A stretch of DNA of 64,000 nt from Cherax quadricarinatus (taxonomy: Eukaryota > Arthropoda > Malacostraca > Decapoda > Parastacidae), in NCBI RefSeq assembly GCF_038502225.1, contig NC_091374.1, forward strand, positions 6,574,538 through 6,638,537. Reading direction: 5' to 3'. Position numbers and translations under genes: made by a program. Positions 11,641 to 20,805 of the stretch are shown one piece after another. Below the pieces are notes generated by a model. It saw nothing but the letters and a program-made list of their open reading frames with translations, ran no database searches and had not been told where the DNA came from. The number at the start of each line of letters is the position of its first letter. Within the stretch, counting starts at the first letter, position 1.

Positions 11641-11694
11641 CATAGCAAGAATAAGTCACATGATTATAGCTTTTTAAAGTGGGGTGATATATTA

Positions 11695-11835
11695 GAGGTG
11701 GAGTTGGTATTATCTGTCCAAGGTGAGCCAGTAGGCTTTCTGCAGTGTACTTCTTGGTGTAGCTTGGTATTATCTGCCTAGGGTGAGGCAGTAGGCTTTC
11801 TGCAGTGTGCTTCTCGGTGTAGCTTGACATCATCA
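11695..11835. repeat. Two-copy tandem duplication, about 66 bp
   Basis: TTGGTATTATCTG ... GGTGAGCCAGTAGGCTTTCT and the following GTGTAGCTTGGTATTATCTG copy differ at a few positions. Confidence 0.85.
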
Positions 11836-12111
11836 AGTAGTTATTGTTGGTTAGCAATTGTTTGGCTGGGGTTCAACGTACACTATAACTGCCAGACTTC
11901 TGTGCTATGGTGATTGCTATCGTGGCTGCTTTCACCATCAACACGGATACGCCCACCATTAGCACAGACACGCCCACATTTCTCAGATACTCCCATCACT
12001 CACCGGCACACACACCGCTCAATTTCCTTCCATTGTCCTGGGTCAGCCGCTCACTTCATTCAATCTCTATAATCAATCTAAATTTAGAAGGAACTTTAAT
12101 TAGTGGATATC

Positions 12112-12556
12112 CACGGGATTGCCTTTCCCAATGCTCCTTTTGTTGGTGCCTTTCCCAATACTAGTTTTGTTGGTGCCTTTCCCAATACTAGTTTTGTTGG
12201 TGCCTTTCCCAGATTGCTTTTGTTGGTGCCTTTCCCAGTACTCCTTTTGTTGGTGCTTTTCCCAGTACTCCTTTTGTTGGTGCCTTTCCCAGTACTGCTT
12301 TTGTTGGTGACTTTCCCAATACTGCTTATGTTGGTGACTTTCCCAATACATACTTTTGTTGGTGCCTTTCCCAATACTTCTTTTGTTGGTACCTTTGCCA
12401 ATACTCCTTTTGTTGGTGCCTTTTGCAGTGCTGCTTTTGTTGGTACCTTTCCCAGTGCTGCTTTTGATGGTGCCTTAACCACTGTTGTTTTTGTTGGGGC
12501 CTTTCCCATTGCTGCTTTTGTTTGTGCCTTTCCCACTGCTGCTTTTGTTTGTGCCG
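12112..12556. repeat. 27-bp minisatellite, about 16 copies
   Basis: Unit CCTTTTGTTGGTGCCTTTCC then CAATACT, 27 bp. Because 27 is a multiple of three and the unit lacks stops, both strands stay open for about 150 codons; no start context, domain or homolog supports a protein. Confidence 0.93.
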
Positions 12557-12874
12557 ACATGTACTCGACATCTACTCACCCTCGTCGTCTTCACTCTCCC
12601 TTCTCACTCGTACCATGAGACTACTCTGACTAATAGGTTTATTTACAATGGGTATTAATGCAGGTGGCTCTTATTACCCCAGCTGCTACCCCTCACACTC
12701 ATTACACTACGCTGTATATGCAAGTGTGTTTACACTATACTTCAAGGTACACAGAATCTATGCACAGAGAGATGTATTCTCTCACTGTATTCGGTGATTT
12801 TAATTCCTATTTAGGGATTACAGTATGTATTGTTTTCTGGTGGTAAAATGTTACATACTTTCGATGAGTTCCCA

Positions 12875-13147
12875 GAGTTTTTCCACTCCCGAAGTATGAT
12901 CCTAGTGAGTTTAATAATCTACTCCCGGAGCCCAGCCATGGGCCAGGCTCGTCTGGTGCTTGCCTTGTCAACCAGGCTGTTGATGGCCCGCAGCCCCACA
13001 TATCCATCACAGCCTGGTTGATCTGACACCTGGTGAAGATACCTGTCCAATTTCCTCTTGAAGACTTCTACACTTGTCCCAGCTGTATTTCTAATATCTT
13101 CTGGTAAGATGACCCTAGTGTAGTCGATAGACCAAACCTTCAAGGGG
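12875..13147 (-). pseudogene. LINE 3'-end fragment, minus strand
   Basis: The minus-strand frame ending at 12,919 reads LPEDIRNTAGTSVEVFKRKL, DRYLHQVSDQPGCDGYVGLR and an AINSLVD block, the C-terminus of the CR1/Jockey-like family seen at 32.7-32.9 and 36.2-36.4 kb. 5'-truncated. Confidence 0.85.
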
Positions 13148-13384
13148 ATTTAATGCAGGAGATGGGCTGTTGATCCCCGATTTTGAAGCCAGCTTTCCCT
13201 TCCTTGCATGATTGCTTAATGCCCACAGGTGAGTCAGTGTATATACATAGAGTTTAATCTCTATTTTAAGGGATTAATGTCCTTGACTAGTGACGATCAG
13301 GTTGCATGCAACCTTAATGACCCTCATGTAGTAGGTAGGCTGTAATAATCTACAAGGTGCCTTGATGCCAGTGAGGGTCACTTT

Positions 13385-13495
13385 GATCCATGGAAATGGG
13401 TCTATCCTCTTCTTGAATCGAACCTGAATGCTTTCTATTCCTCATGCTCTGTATGACTCCTGTAAGTTTAGCACTTCCTCCGTGAATATAATGCT
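13385..13495 (+). mobile_element. Solo LINE 3' UTR and tail
   Basis: TCGAACCTGAATGCTTTCTA, then CTGTATGACTCCTGTAAG, then TTTAGCACTTCC. Same tail family as 16,925-17,053 and the LINE ending at 9,009. Confidence 0.6.
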
Positions 13496-13574
13496 TCACG
13501 AGTGTAGATTTATTGAAAAGTATAGGTAATATGCAGATATCTTGAACAAGTGATACAAGATGCAAAACAACTAC

Positions 13575-13690
13575 AGGGGGAGTTGACTGATAGCTCTAGG
13601 CCTTTCATGTTGCAATCAACACATCAGGAGCTTGCAGCGTTGCAAAAAAGAGGATGAAGTCTAAGCAAACACAGTCAGAGGAAGCGTTTT
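13575..13690 (-). mobile_element. Penelope-like end, family 3
   Basis: Matches the arms of the inverted pair at 43,453-43,670 (TAGCTCTAGGCCTTTCATGT, then CAACACATCAGGAGCTTGCA). Its reverse complement contains the hammerhead-like fold described separately (13,592-13,632). Confidence 0.65.
13592..13632 (-). ncRNA. Hammerhead-like RNA motif, family 3
   Basis: On the minus strand: stem I AGCTC/GAGCT, CTGATG box, stem II TGTTG/CAACA, GAAA box (here preceded by T rather than C), and a self-complementary stem III AGGCCT followed by A. The conserved A after CTGATG is absent. Activity is not implied. Confidence 0.4.
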
Positions 13691-13714
13691 TGCTAGCAAG
13701 AACCTGATGACAGA

Positions 13715-14011
13715 GGAAAGGAGGACTTGGGGTGATATAACGCACAAAATACTGAGAGGAATTAATTAGGTGAATAGGAACAGCTTGTTTGAGATGGGAA
13801 ACAGGAGCACAAGGGCACAACTGAAAGTTGAAAATATAGATGAGTCACAGGGACGTTAGGAATTATTTCTTCAGCCTTAGCGCAGTCGGGAAGTGAAACG
13901 ACTTCGAGAGTGAAGTTGTAGAGGCAGGATCCATACATAGCTTAAAGAAGAGGTACGATAAGGCTCTCTAGGACATGAGACAGTGGACCAAGTAGCGACC
14001 AGCGAAGAGGC
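13715..14011 (+). pseudogene. Decayed LINE C-terminus and tail
   Basis: Reads, with frameshifts, the same C-terminal block as the minus-strand LINE at 62.9-63.4 kb (TRAQLKVENIDESQG, then an EVKRL block) and the same noncoding tail (AGTAGCGACCAGCGAAGAGG). The tail is interrupted at about 14,011 by a SINE and continues at about 14,311. Confidence 0.75.
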
Positions 14012-14310
14012 GGGGCCTGGTGGCTAAAGCTCCCGCTTCACACACGGAGGGCCCGGGTTCGATTCCCGGCGGGTGGAAACATTTCGACACGTTTCCTTAC
14101 ACCTGTTGTCCTGTTCACCTAGCAGCAAATAGGTACCTGGGTGTTAGTCGACTGGTGTGGGTCGCATCCTGGGGGACAAGATTAAGGACCCCAATGGAAA
14201 TAAGTTAGACAGTCCTCGATGACGCACTGACTTTCTTGGGTTATCCTGGGTGGCTAACCCTCCGGGGTTAAAAATCCGAACGAAATCTTATCTTATCTTA
14301 TCTTATCTTA
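14012..14310 (+). mobile_element. tRNA-derived SINE
   Basis: The head resembles a tRNA: A-box-like TGGTGGCTAAAGCTCCCGC at about 14,019 and a perfect B box GGTTCGATTCC at 14,056-14,066, followed by CGGCGGGTGG. A roughly 210-bp unrelated body and a (TTATC)n tail at 14,287-14,310 follow. The anticodon stem is imperfect, so it is not a functional tRNA. Boxes A and B would serve as an internal RNA polymerase III promoter. Confidence 0.88.
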
Positions 14311-14360
14311 CCCTTGCAATTGCATATAGGTGAATAATTGTATACACACACAATGTTTGC
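14311..14360 (+). mobile_element. Continuation of the LINE tail after the SINE
   Basis: CCTTGCAATTGCATATAGGT, then GTATACACACACAATG, matches the LINE tail seen reversed at 62.57-62.66 kb (CCCCTGCAACC, AGGTGAGTAC, CACACA). It shows that the SINE sits inside this tail. Confidence 0.6.
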
Positions 14361-14439
14361 TGTCTTGCAATTAATATTAATATGTTTAAAAAACTAAACA
14401 AGGGTGGGGGGGAAGGGCACGAAGAACGGCAGTAGCTGT

Positions 14440-14745
14440 TACATCAACAGAATTAATTAGCAAAAACTGTGGTAGTGCCAACGGCAGCAGCAGAAACTAG
14501 CCGCATTAACAAAAGCAGCAACGAGAATATCATTTGCAATGGCTGCAACATAAACGGTAGCAGCAACAATGTTAACGGTAATAGCAACACTAGCAGCAGC
14601 AACAACTTCGGCCGCAACAATAGTAACAGTAACAGCAGCATCAACAATAACAGCGGCAGCAGCAGCAACAATTGCAGAAAGGCTGCAACAATAACAGTAG
14701 CAGCAGCGGCAGCAACAAGAGAGGTGGGGGGGGATATTATTGCAC
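14440..14745. repeat. Imperfect trinucleotide (CAG/AAC-rich) tract
   Basis: Interrupted AGC/AAC/AGT triplets for about 300 bp give Asn/Ser-rich and, on the other strand, Leu-rich open frames. No protein evidence. Confidence 0.8.
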
Positions 14746-14934
14746 AAAGCCTTGTAATAAGCACAGGTACAGGAGCAGAGGAGTTACAAGGCCGTACCAC
14801 CTGGGTAGGTGGTGTTGGGGGGAGAGAGGTAGGGGGGATGGGGAGGAGGGGTGGGGGGGAGAGATGTTAAACGCTATGGAACACCTTGATGTACAGTATA
14901 ACAGTGGGTAGAGTATGGTGTTGCAACACTCCTC

Positions 14935-15050
14935 CAGCTTAACACTCTAGGCTAGGGAATTACACCTAACTTCCCCTGGATCAAGCCTGCCTCCCATACC
15001 TCTCCCTTGCCCAGGAGCACCCTAACTTATACGGGTTTAGGGCTTCTCCC
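14935..15050 (+). mobile_element. Degenerate LINE 3' tail
   Basis: GGATCAAGCCTGCCTCCC, then ACGGGTTTAGGGCTTCTCCC, resembles the tail family at 13.4, 17.0 and 47.6 kb. Weak. Confidence 0.4.
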
Positions 15051-15590
15051 GAAATCTTCGAGTTTTAGTACCGCGAGGAAATGCACGTTATTGTGTTGGG
15101 TAATTATACGGAAATAGATTTTTTATACTTGGTTGATCTATTAAAAATGAAAGTTTGCGGTGTCTGTGGTGCGGGCAGAAATACACGTATGAGGAGGTGG
15201 TCGGAGACGATGTAGTGTGGAAAGAGGTTTCAGTCTCATTGTAGTTTCTTCTTTCAATTTGTGAGTTTACTACTGGATGAGTTACCCTTCAATAGCCTTT
15301 CTCCGCGCTCGAAATTTTTCAGAAATTTTATATTTGTTAGGTTTCGTTAGGTTGTCGTATATTGTAGGATATATATTTCACTAGTTTAGGTTCCTCACTC
15401 GTCGTATTTGTTGTAAGACTCCAGAGTTCAGCATGAATACATGTACATTGCCCTACAAGTTTGTGGGTGCTTTCAGTACAAGGAAGAGAGCTTTCAACTC
15501 CGCCTGGATAGAAGATGTAAAATAGCTACGACACGAAATTTTTATCTCAAGCTGGAGCTGTATAATCCAAACGAATTTGGATTTTTCTAT
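15051..15590. other. No recognisable feature
   Basis: AT-rich, with scattered TTAGGTT words. No gene or repeat structure resolved. Confidence 0.5.
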
Positions 15591-15591
15591 A

Positions 15592-15634
<43 letters not shown>

Positions 15635-15635
15635 T
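15591..15635. repeat. (AAT)n microsatellite
   Basis: About 14 ATA/AAT triplets; possibly the tail of an old LINE (GAGCTGTATAATCC lies just upstream). Confidence 0.9.
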
Positions 15636-16495
15636 TAAAAGTGCCTTCGACTTCCTACAGTCTCCTGCTGGGTCGATAGTTAATTGTTCTTCTCTTGTGT
15701 GTGGGCCTGCGGGCTGGAGGTAGTAATAGCCTAGCAATCAGGGGGTCAACACTTAGAAGCGTGGCCACACATCTCGCTGTGAGAGGAGGAAACTTTTGCG
15801 AACCAGTTACAGGTATGTCAGGATGCAGCAGTGACTCTCCCTTGTTGACTCTTACCATATTTGTTCATACTGTGTTTTCAAAATCGTTCCAACTTTCCCT
15901 GCACCAAGTCTACGACTATACAACATGTCCTTGTTTTGCAAAGTTTATATTTATACGAGGCCCTAACGCCAATTTCTTAACGTTTTCTATAACTAGAAAT
16001 AATAATACGTTAGCCTAGGTCTGACTGAGTTTGATTAAATCCGAGGTTTTCCCACGTATTCTTTGGCCCAGCCCCCTCTACCTCAGTGCTCGCATTAGGG
16101 ATAGCACAATGTGGCATAAATTTCTAATGTAGTTAAATATCAGCACTGTAGATTTGAAGTCAACATGAAGACACAGTTTGCCTACTATAGTGTCGATAAT
16201 TCTACCAACATTATTACAACTTGAAGAGACATTCACAAGTTATCACATGGAAACTTTTAATATTCCTGTTAAATTAAAAATACTAATTGACACCTACACA
16301 ACCCCCCCCCCTTCCCGTTAACTGTTCGTAAAATAGCGAATTTGTACCTACACAGCATAAACCAAACGGTATCATTCTTTTATTAAGATGCCGTTCAGAA
16401 GTACATACTAGAGTTATTTCATGGAAAAAATATCACAAATTAGCTAATTGGTATCTACACACACACCACATCCACACTGATGTGAATAAATGGTT
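15636..16495. other. No recognisable feature
   Basis: A 107-codon plus-strand frame (15,695-16,018) has no recognisable domain. Its first 20 residues (VGLRAGGSNSLAI) faintly resemble the LINE terminal block VGLRAASSNSLVD, so it may be a very old LINE end. Confidence 0.4.
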
Positions 16496-16496
16496 T

Positions 16497-16640
16497 ACAA
16501 AGCCGACAAGTTGATAAATGAGACACGTGCAATATTTGGGTATCTATTCTGGAAACGTTTCGCCACACATTGGCTTCTTCAGTCCAGTACAGAGAAAGGT
16601 GGAAGATGAGTTTGAGGTGATCAGTCCCTAAGCACCTCAA
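16497..16640 (-). mobile_element. Penelope-like end, family 1
   Basis: AAGCCGACAAGTTGATAAAT, then GGAAACGTTTCGCC, then CTTCTTCAGTCC, the recurrent family-1 end. It is also seen at 23.8, 33.4-33.7, 34.25, 40.7 and 45.2 kb. Confidence 0.75.
16549..16587 (-). ncRNA. Hammerhead-like RNA motif, family 1
   Basis: Minus strand: perfect 5-bp stem I CTGGA/TCCAG, CTGAAGA box (fits CUGANGA), stem II GCCA/TGGC, GAAA box, palindromic ACGT as stem III, then T. One extra A separates the CTGAAGA box from stem II, which is a deviation from the canonical core. Confidence 0.45.
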
Positions 16641-16924
16641 ACTCTTCTACCTTTTTTCTGCATTAATAATAATCACAACCCCCTTAGGGTAGGATACTTA
16701 GTGTTCTGACGGGTTTAGCGTCTGTGTTTGTGTAATAGTAAAAAGTTGATAGAAGAGCCAAACCCTGGAATGATCTGTATAAAGTTGACCAGAGGCCACC
16801 ATCACATATAAGTAGTTGTATGAATCTTTCCCCTAGTTACAGTACACAGTGTTGAAAATTTGAAGCCAGTCGGAGAAGGCGTTCTCGAGTTAGAATGAAA
16901 ACTTGGTTGCAGGAAGAATTCAAG

Positions 16925-17053
16925 GGATATCTGTCTCGTCTAGGGAATTGGCTCTGTGCTCCAGTTCCCTAAATTAAACCTGAACGCCTTCCATCCCCCC
17001 TCCCACGTGTTGTATAATCCTTATGGTTTTAGCGCTCCCCCATAATTATTATT
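16925..17053 (+). mobile_element. Solo LINE 3' UTR and tail
   Basis: TGTGCTCCAGTTCCCTAAAT, CTGAACGCCTTCCATCC, then TGTATAATCCTTATGGTTTT and AGCGCTCCCCCATAATTATT. No coding sequence precedes it, so it is a very short 5'-truncated insertion. Confidence 0.65.
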
Positions 17054-17204
17054 CTCGTCTTTTTCCACCACAACTATTCTCATTCTGTCACTCATTTTTT
17101 TTACGAAATTTCAAGCGTTAGTTTGTTAACGTATCGTAACGAGGTTGTCTGCAGCCTCGTGCCAGATCAGGTTCCAGTCTTATCATGGTAATTTTTCTGT
17201 TGTG

Positions 17205-17335
17205 CGGAAAAAGACACTTATGTACAGTTCAGGACATTTATTAAATGAAACTTTTCACCATGAGCGGCGAGGAAGCCACTCGTGGCTAAATGTTTCCTCG
17301 TAATGTTTTGAACTGTACATAAAAGTGTCTTTCCA
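17205..17335. mobile_element. Inverted pair of Penelope-like ends
   Basis: AAAGACACTTATGTACAGTT near 17,209 is answered by AACTGTACATAAAAGTGTC near 17,319. Between them lie AAACTTTTCACCATGAG and CTCGTGGCTAAATGTTTC, a decayed 'GTTTCGCC...GGCGAAAC' pair. Confidence 0.6.
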
Positions 17336-17371
17336 CATCTCGGCATCACCGTCTCAGTTTTCAGTTTTGAC

Positions 17372-17465
17372 TAACGCGATGTTTTTATTACAGAAACGTT
17401 TCGCATTCCAGGAGCTTTGTCAAGCCGAAATGTTACCGCAATAAAAATGTTGCATTAGTTGCACA
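17372..17465. mobile_element. Second inverted pair of Penelope-like ends
   Basis: ACTAACGCGATGTTTTTATT ... GAAACGTTTCGC is answered by CCGAAATGTT ... AATAAAAATGTTGCATTAGT. Confidence 0.6.
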
Positions 17466-17540
17466 TGCGTCCTATTACCTAACATATTGTCGGTATTTCT
17501 AGCAACATCATTACAATTTTGCTGCTGTCTACACGCCGTA

Positions 17541-18045
17541 TTCTGTGGTGGTGGCATTATCAGAGGAAGGCTGGTGGCTGCGTCCGTGTGAGTGACTCAC
17601 ACTGCCTGTGGTGGTGGCATTATCAGAGGAAGGCTGGTGGCTGCGTCCGTGTGAGTGACTCACACTGCCTGTGGTGGTGACATTATCAGAGGAAGGCTGG
17701 TGGCTGCGTCCGTGTGAGTGACTCACACTGCCTGTGGTGGTGGCATTATCAGAGGAAGGCTGGTGGCTGCGTCCGTGTGACTCACACTGCCTGTGGTGGT
17801 GACATTATCAGAGGAAGGTTTGTGCCTGCGTCCGTGTGAGTGGCTCACACTGCCTGTGGTGGTGGCATTATCAGAGGAAGGCTGGTGCCTGCGTCCGTGT
17901 GAGTGACTCACACTGCCTGTGGTGGTGGCATTATCAGAGGAAGGCTGGTGCCTGCGTCCGTGTGAGTGACTCACACTGCCTGTGGTGGTGGCATTATCAG
18001 AGGAAGGCTGGTGCCTGCGTCCGTGTGAGTGACTCACACTGCCTT
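17541..18045. repeat. 63-bp minisatellite, 8 copies
   Basis: Unit: GTGTGAGTGACTCACAC (a near-palindrome), CTGCCTGTGGTGGTGGCATT, ATCAGAGGAAGGCTGGTG, then CTGCGTCC. Copies 1-4 mostly carry GGTGGCTGCG and copies 5-8 carry GGTGCCTGCG or TGTGCCTGCG. 63 = 3 x 21, hence a spurious 21-residue peptide repeat. Confidence 0.95.
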
Positions 18046-18374
18046 ATTGCTTCACTAACAGTAATAGATGGGTGTGTGAGAGAGAGAACAGGTGCTACAC
18101 ACTCAATTAAGGCACTAACAATGCTTATTCACACCATCCTTAGAACAGGTCCACCCACCCCTCTGCCACACCTTGTCCACGCCACAAGGTCATACCTGTG
18201 TGTGTGTTTTGAAGGTACGCGGGTGAGAGTCGTATAGTGGTATCGACAAGTTGTAGGTAAATATGTTTTCCAATGATGTATTTGAATTTCTGTTGATAAA
18301 GCCACTGTTGTAGAGGTGTCTAATTCTTCATTGTTTGTATTGTATACCATTCTTGTATAAAACACGTGTATGCA

Positions 18375-18475
18375 TTGAACGAGACATCAGGAGGCGTTTC
18401 GCCATGAGTGGTTTCTACATTCACTTGTGGCAGAACGTTTCCTTAATGTTTCTTCATCAGTGTACGTGCATTTTA
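18375..18475. mobile_element. Decayed Penelope-like ends
   Basis: GGCGTTTCGCCATGAGTGG, then CACTTGTGGCAGAACGTTTC, two head-to-head end motifs with short spacing. Confidence 0.5.
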
Positions 18476-18524
18476 CCTGAAGCTTGAGTGTATGTTAATA
18501 CCGACAGCATAATGACTACAGTAG

Positions 18525-18640
18525 GCCTGTTGGCCCATGCTAGACAAGTCCAACCCACACCCACTTGTGTACCCGTCCAACCTATATTTAAAGTCACCCA
18601 AAGTTCTCTCAACTCGATGACTACCCGGGAGTTTGTTTCA

Positions 18641-18645
<5 letters not shown>
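18525..18645 (-). mobile_element. LINE 3'-end fragment, minus strand
   Basis: Minus-strand translation (LRELWVTLNIGWTG) ends in the GGGCCAACAGG-type LINE terminus. The fragment abuts a (GT)n run. Confidence 0.6.

Positions 18646-18674
<29 letters not shown>
18646..18674. repeat. (GT)n microsatellite
   Basis: About 14 GT units at the junction of two LINE fragments. Confidence 0.9.
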
Positions 18675-18675
<1 letters not shown>

Positions 18676-18802
18676 ATGCCTATTTGGTTGCAGAGGTCGA
18701 TTCATAGCTCCTGGCCCCGCCTCTTCACTGATCGCTACTAGGTCCTCTCCGTGCTCCATGACCTTTATCAAACCTCGTCATATTAAAACTATGCATGGTT
18801 CC

Positions 18803-18810
<8 letters not shown>
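18675..18810 (-). mobile_element. LINE tail fragment, minus strand
   Basis: GGTTGCAGAGGTCGATTCAT, CTCCTGGCCCCGCCTCTTCA and TTTATCAAACCTCGTC match 62,650-62,970. Truncated at a (TA)n run. Confidence 0.8.

Positions 18811-18883
<73 letters not shown>
18811..18883. repeat. (TA)n microsatellite
   Basis: About 36 TA units directly flanking the TIR element at 18,884. Confidence 0.95.
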
Positions 18884-18884
<1 letters not shown>

Positions 18885-19270
18885 GTCGTGCCGAATAGGC
18901 AGAACTTGCGATCTTGGCTTAAATAGCAACACTCATCCTGCCATATAGGACAAGTGAAAATTTGTGTATGCAATAATTTCGCCAAAATCATTCTGAACCT
19001 AACGAAAAAAAATATATTTCACTGTGTTTGTTTAGTATTAAATTATTGTAAACAAATCTAAAATATATTTAGTTGGGTTAGGCTAAAATAAATTGTTCTT
19101 GTTATAATAAGGTTAGGTAAGTTTTCTAAGTTCCTTTCGGTGCAAAATTATAAATTTTTACATCAACATTAATGAAGAAAATATATCTTTAAACGTATAA
19201 GAGAACATTTTAGAAAGGACTTAATTTTAAATGAGTTCTTACTAATTGACCAGTTTTACATATTCGGCAC

Positions 19271-19274
<4 letters not shown>
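18884..19274 (+). mobile_element. MITE-like TIR element, copy A (391 bp)
   Basis: Begins TGTCGTGCCGAATA and ends TATTCGGCACGACA, a perfect 14-bp terminal inverted repeat with weaker pairing to about 25 bp. AT-rich interior with TTAGGTTAGG-like words and no transposase. (TA)n on both sides, so the target is probably TA. Confidence 0.85.

Positions 19275-19355
<81 letters not shown>
19275..19355. repeat. (TA)n spacer between inverted copies
   Basis: About 40 TA units separate copies A and B, which point in opposite directions. Confidence 0.95.
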
Positions 19356-19356
<1 letters not shown>

Positions 19357-19745
19357 GTCGTGCCGAATATGTAAAACTGGTCAATTAGCAAGAACTCATT
19401 TAAAATTAAGTCCTTTCTAAAATGTTCTCTTATACGTTTAAAGATATATTTTTTTCATTAAGGATAATGTAAAAAATTTTAATTTTGCACCAAAAGAATC
19501 TTAGAAAACTTACCTAACCTTATTATAACAAGTACAATTTATTTTAGCCTAACCTAACTAAATATATTTTAGATTTGTTTACAATAATTTAATACTAAAC
19601 AAGCACAATGAAATATATTTTTTTCGTTAGGTTCAGAATGATTTTGGCGAAATTATTGCATACACAAATTTTCACTTGTCCTATATGGCAAGATGAACGT
19701 TGCTATTTAAGCCAAGATCGCAAGTTCTGCCTATTCGGCACGACA
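19356..19745 (-). mobile_element. MITE-like TIR element, copy B (390 bp)
   Basis: Same 14-bp termini as copy A and the same interior in reverse orientation (TTTTGGCGAAATTATTGCAT near the right side). A few substitutions separate A and B. Together they form an inverted repeat with ~390-bp arms. Confidence 0.85.
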
Positions 19746-19879
19746 TATATATATATTATAATCTACAAGTATGTCTACAGGGTATACAGACCATAGCACA
19801 CATCAGTTACATACTATATAGAAAGCACCTTATGGGTTTTCTAAACCATTTATCACATCTGTCTGACACTGCAAGACCT

Positions 19880-19935
19880 TTATTAGCACGTTTCACCTAC
19901 GTGATAGTCTCATGGGGTGAAACGTCTCACTAGTA
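19880..19935. mobile_element. Short inverted pair of Penelope-like ends
   Basis: GCACGTTTCACCTACGTGAT, then CTCATGGGGTGAAACGTCTC, a head-to-head pair only about 50 bp long. Confidence 0.5.
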
Positions 19936-20001
19936 ATATCTTTTGCTGTGTACGTCTTTGTTCTATTTGTGGTGTTAGCGTTTTCCTTTCAGTATAAGAG
20001 T

Positions 20002-20295
20002 ATATATCGATACCATGCCTAACCCTTCTAGGGTAGGGTAGGTGCCTGAGCCCGAGCCTTTAGCTCATAAGACTGTCATTCCCATTTGCCCCCTTGGGGC
20101 GGGGATGGCAGACCAGAGAGGCCTAGCTTGTGGATAGGCCTGGGGACAATTGGTCCCAAAGATGAGGAGGTACTTGTGCCTCCTCCCATGGGAGACTTAG
20201 GTCTCAGACACTCCCTAAAGAGGGAGCCAAGGCCGGGCCACCACTTGGAAAAGGCCCGGGCCGGGAGAATACCGGCTAATCTTTAATAATAATAA
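20002..20295 (+). mobile_element. SINE-like insertion with (AAT)n tail
   Basis: About 294 bp, GC-rich (CCTTGGGGCGGGGATGG, GGCCGGGCCACCACTTGG), ending CTAATCTTTAATAATAAT. TATAAGAGT occurs on both sides (19,993-20,001 and 20,296-20,304), a 9-bp target duplication. I see no clear tRNA boxes, so it may be a SINE of other origin or a LINE-tail derivative. Confidence 0.7.
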
Positions 20296-20385
20296 TATAA
20301 GAGTGGTGACGTGTACTTAACAGTGGTGACGTGTACTTAGCTCTGTGAAGACCTGTTTGTGTGCTCTCTGTGAATCTGAACCAGG

Positions 20386-20805
20386 ATGCCCTCTCTTGAG
20401 CAACTTTACCAGCAGCTGAGAGAAGAGCTCAGAGTTGCTAAGATGGAGATACGGCGATTAACGGAGGAGAACAAGAGGATTCGTAGTAATCCTTCTGTTG
20501 TGAGTCCCCAGGTTAAGAGGGGAGCTTGGTCAGTGGCCGGGCAACATGGAACCAAGCTGAAGATCAAGAAAACGGTTGGAGAGGCAGAAACAGCGAGAAA
20601 CCAGAAGTCTACAGTGGAAACTTCCAACCCATTCTCGGTGCTACCTGACGAATGTGAGTGTTCTACTGGGAATGCCACAACGAGCACCAAAGAAGCATTG
20701 GCAGACGTGAGTAAGACATCCCTAGAAACCCCAACGAAGACCATCGAGAACGTCTTGACGAATTCTACAAGTGGTGTAATGCTACCTGGCGAATGTGAGT
20801 CATAG
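20386..20805 (+). pseudogene. LINE ORF1, N-terminal part
   Basis: 139 codons. Residues about 3-35 (LEQLYQQLREEL, then MEIRRLTEENKRI) look like a coiled coil. Then comes a Lys-rich stretch and NPFSVLPDECECS near residue 81, a short motif echoed at the end as MLPGECES. The frame is cut off where the sequence jumps into the endonuclease. Coiled-coil ORF1 proteins of LINEs trimerise and bind RNA; no RNA-binding domain remains here. Confidence 0.7.

Noticed and set aside
14012..14080. Functional tRNA gene
   Set aside because: The B box is perfect but the anticodon stem does not pair properly and a SINE body and tail follow.
15695..16018. 107-codon open frame as a host gene
   Set aside because: No domain, no splice or promoter context, and its start looks like an old LINE terminus.
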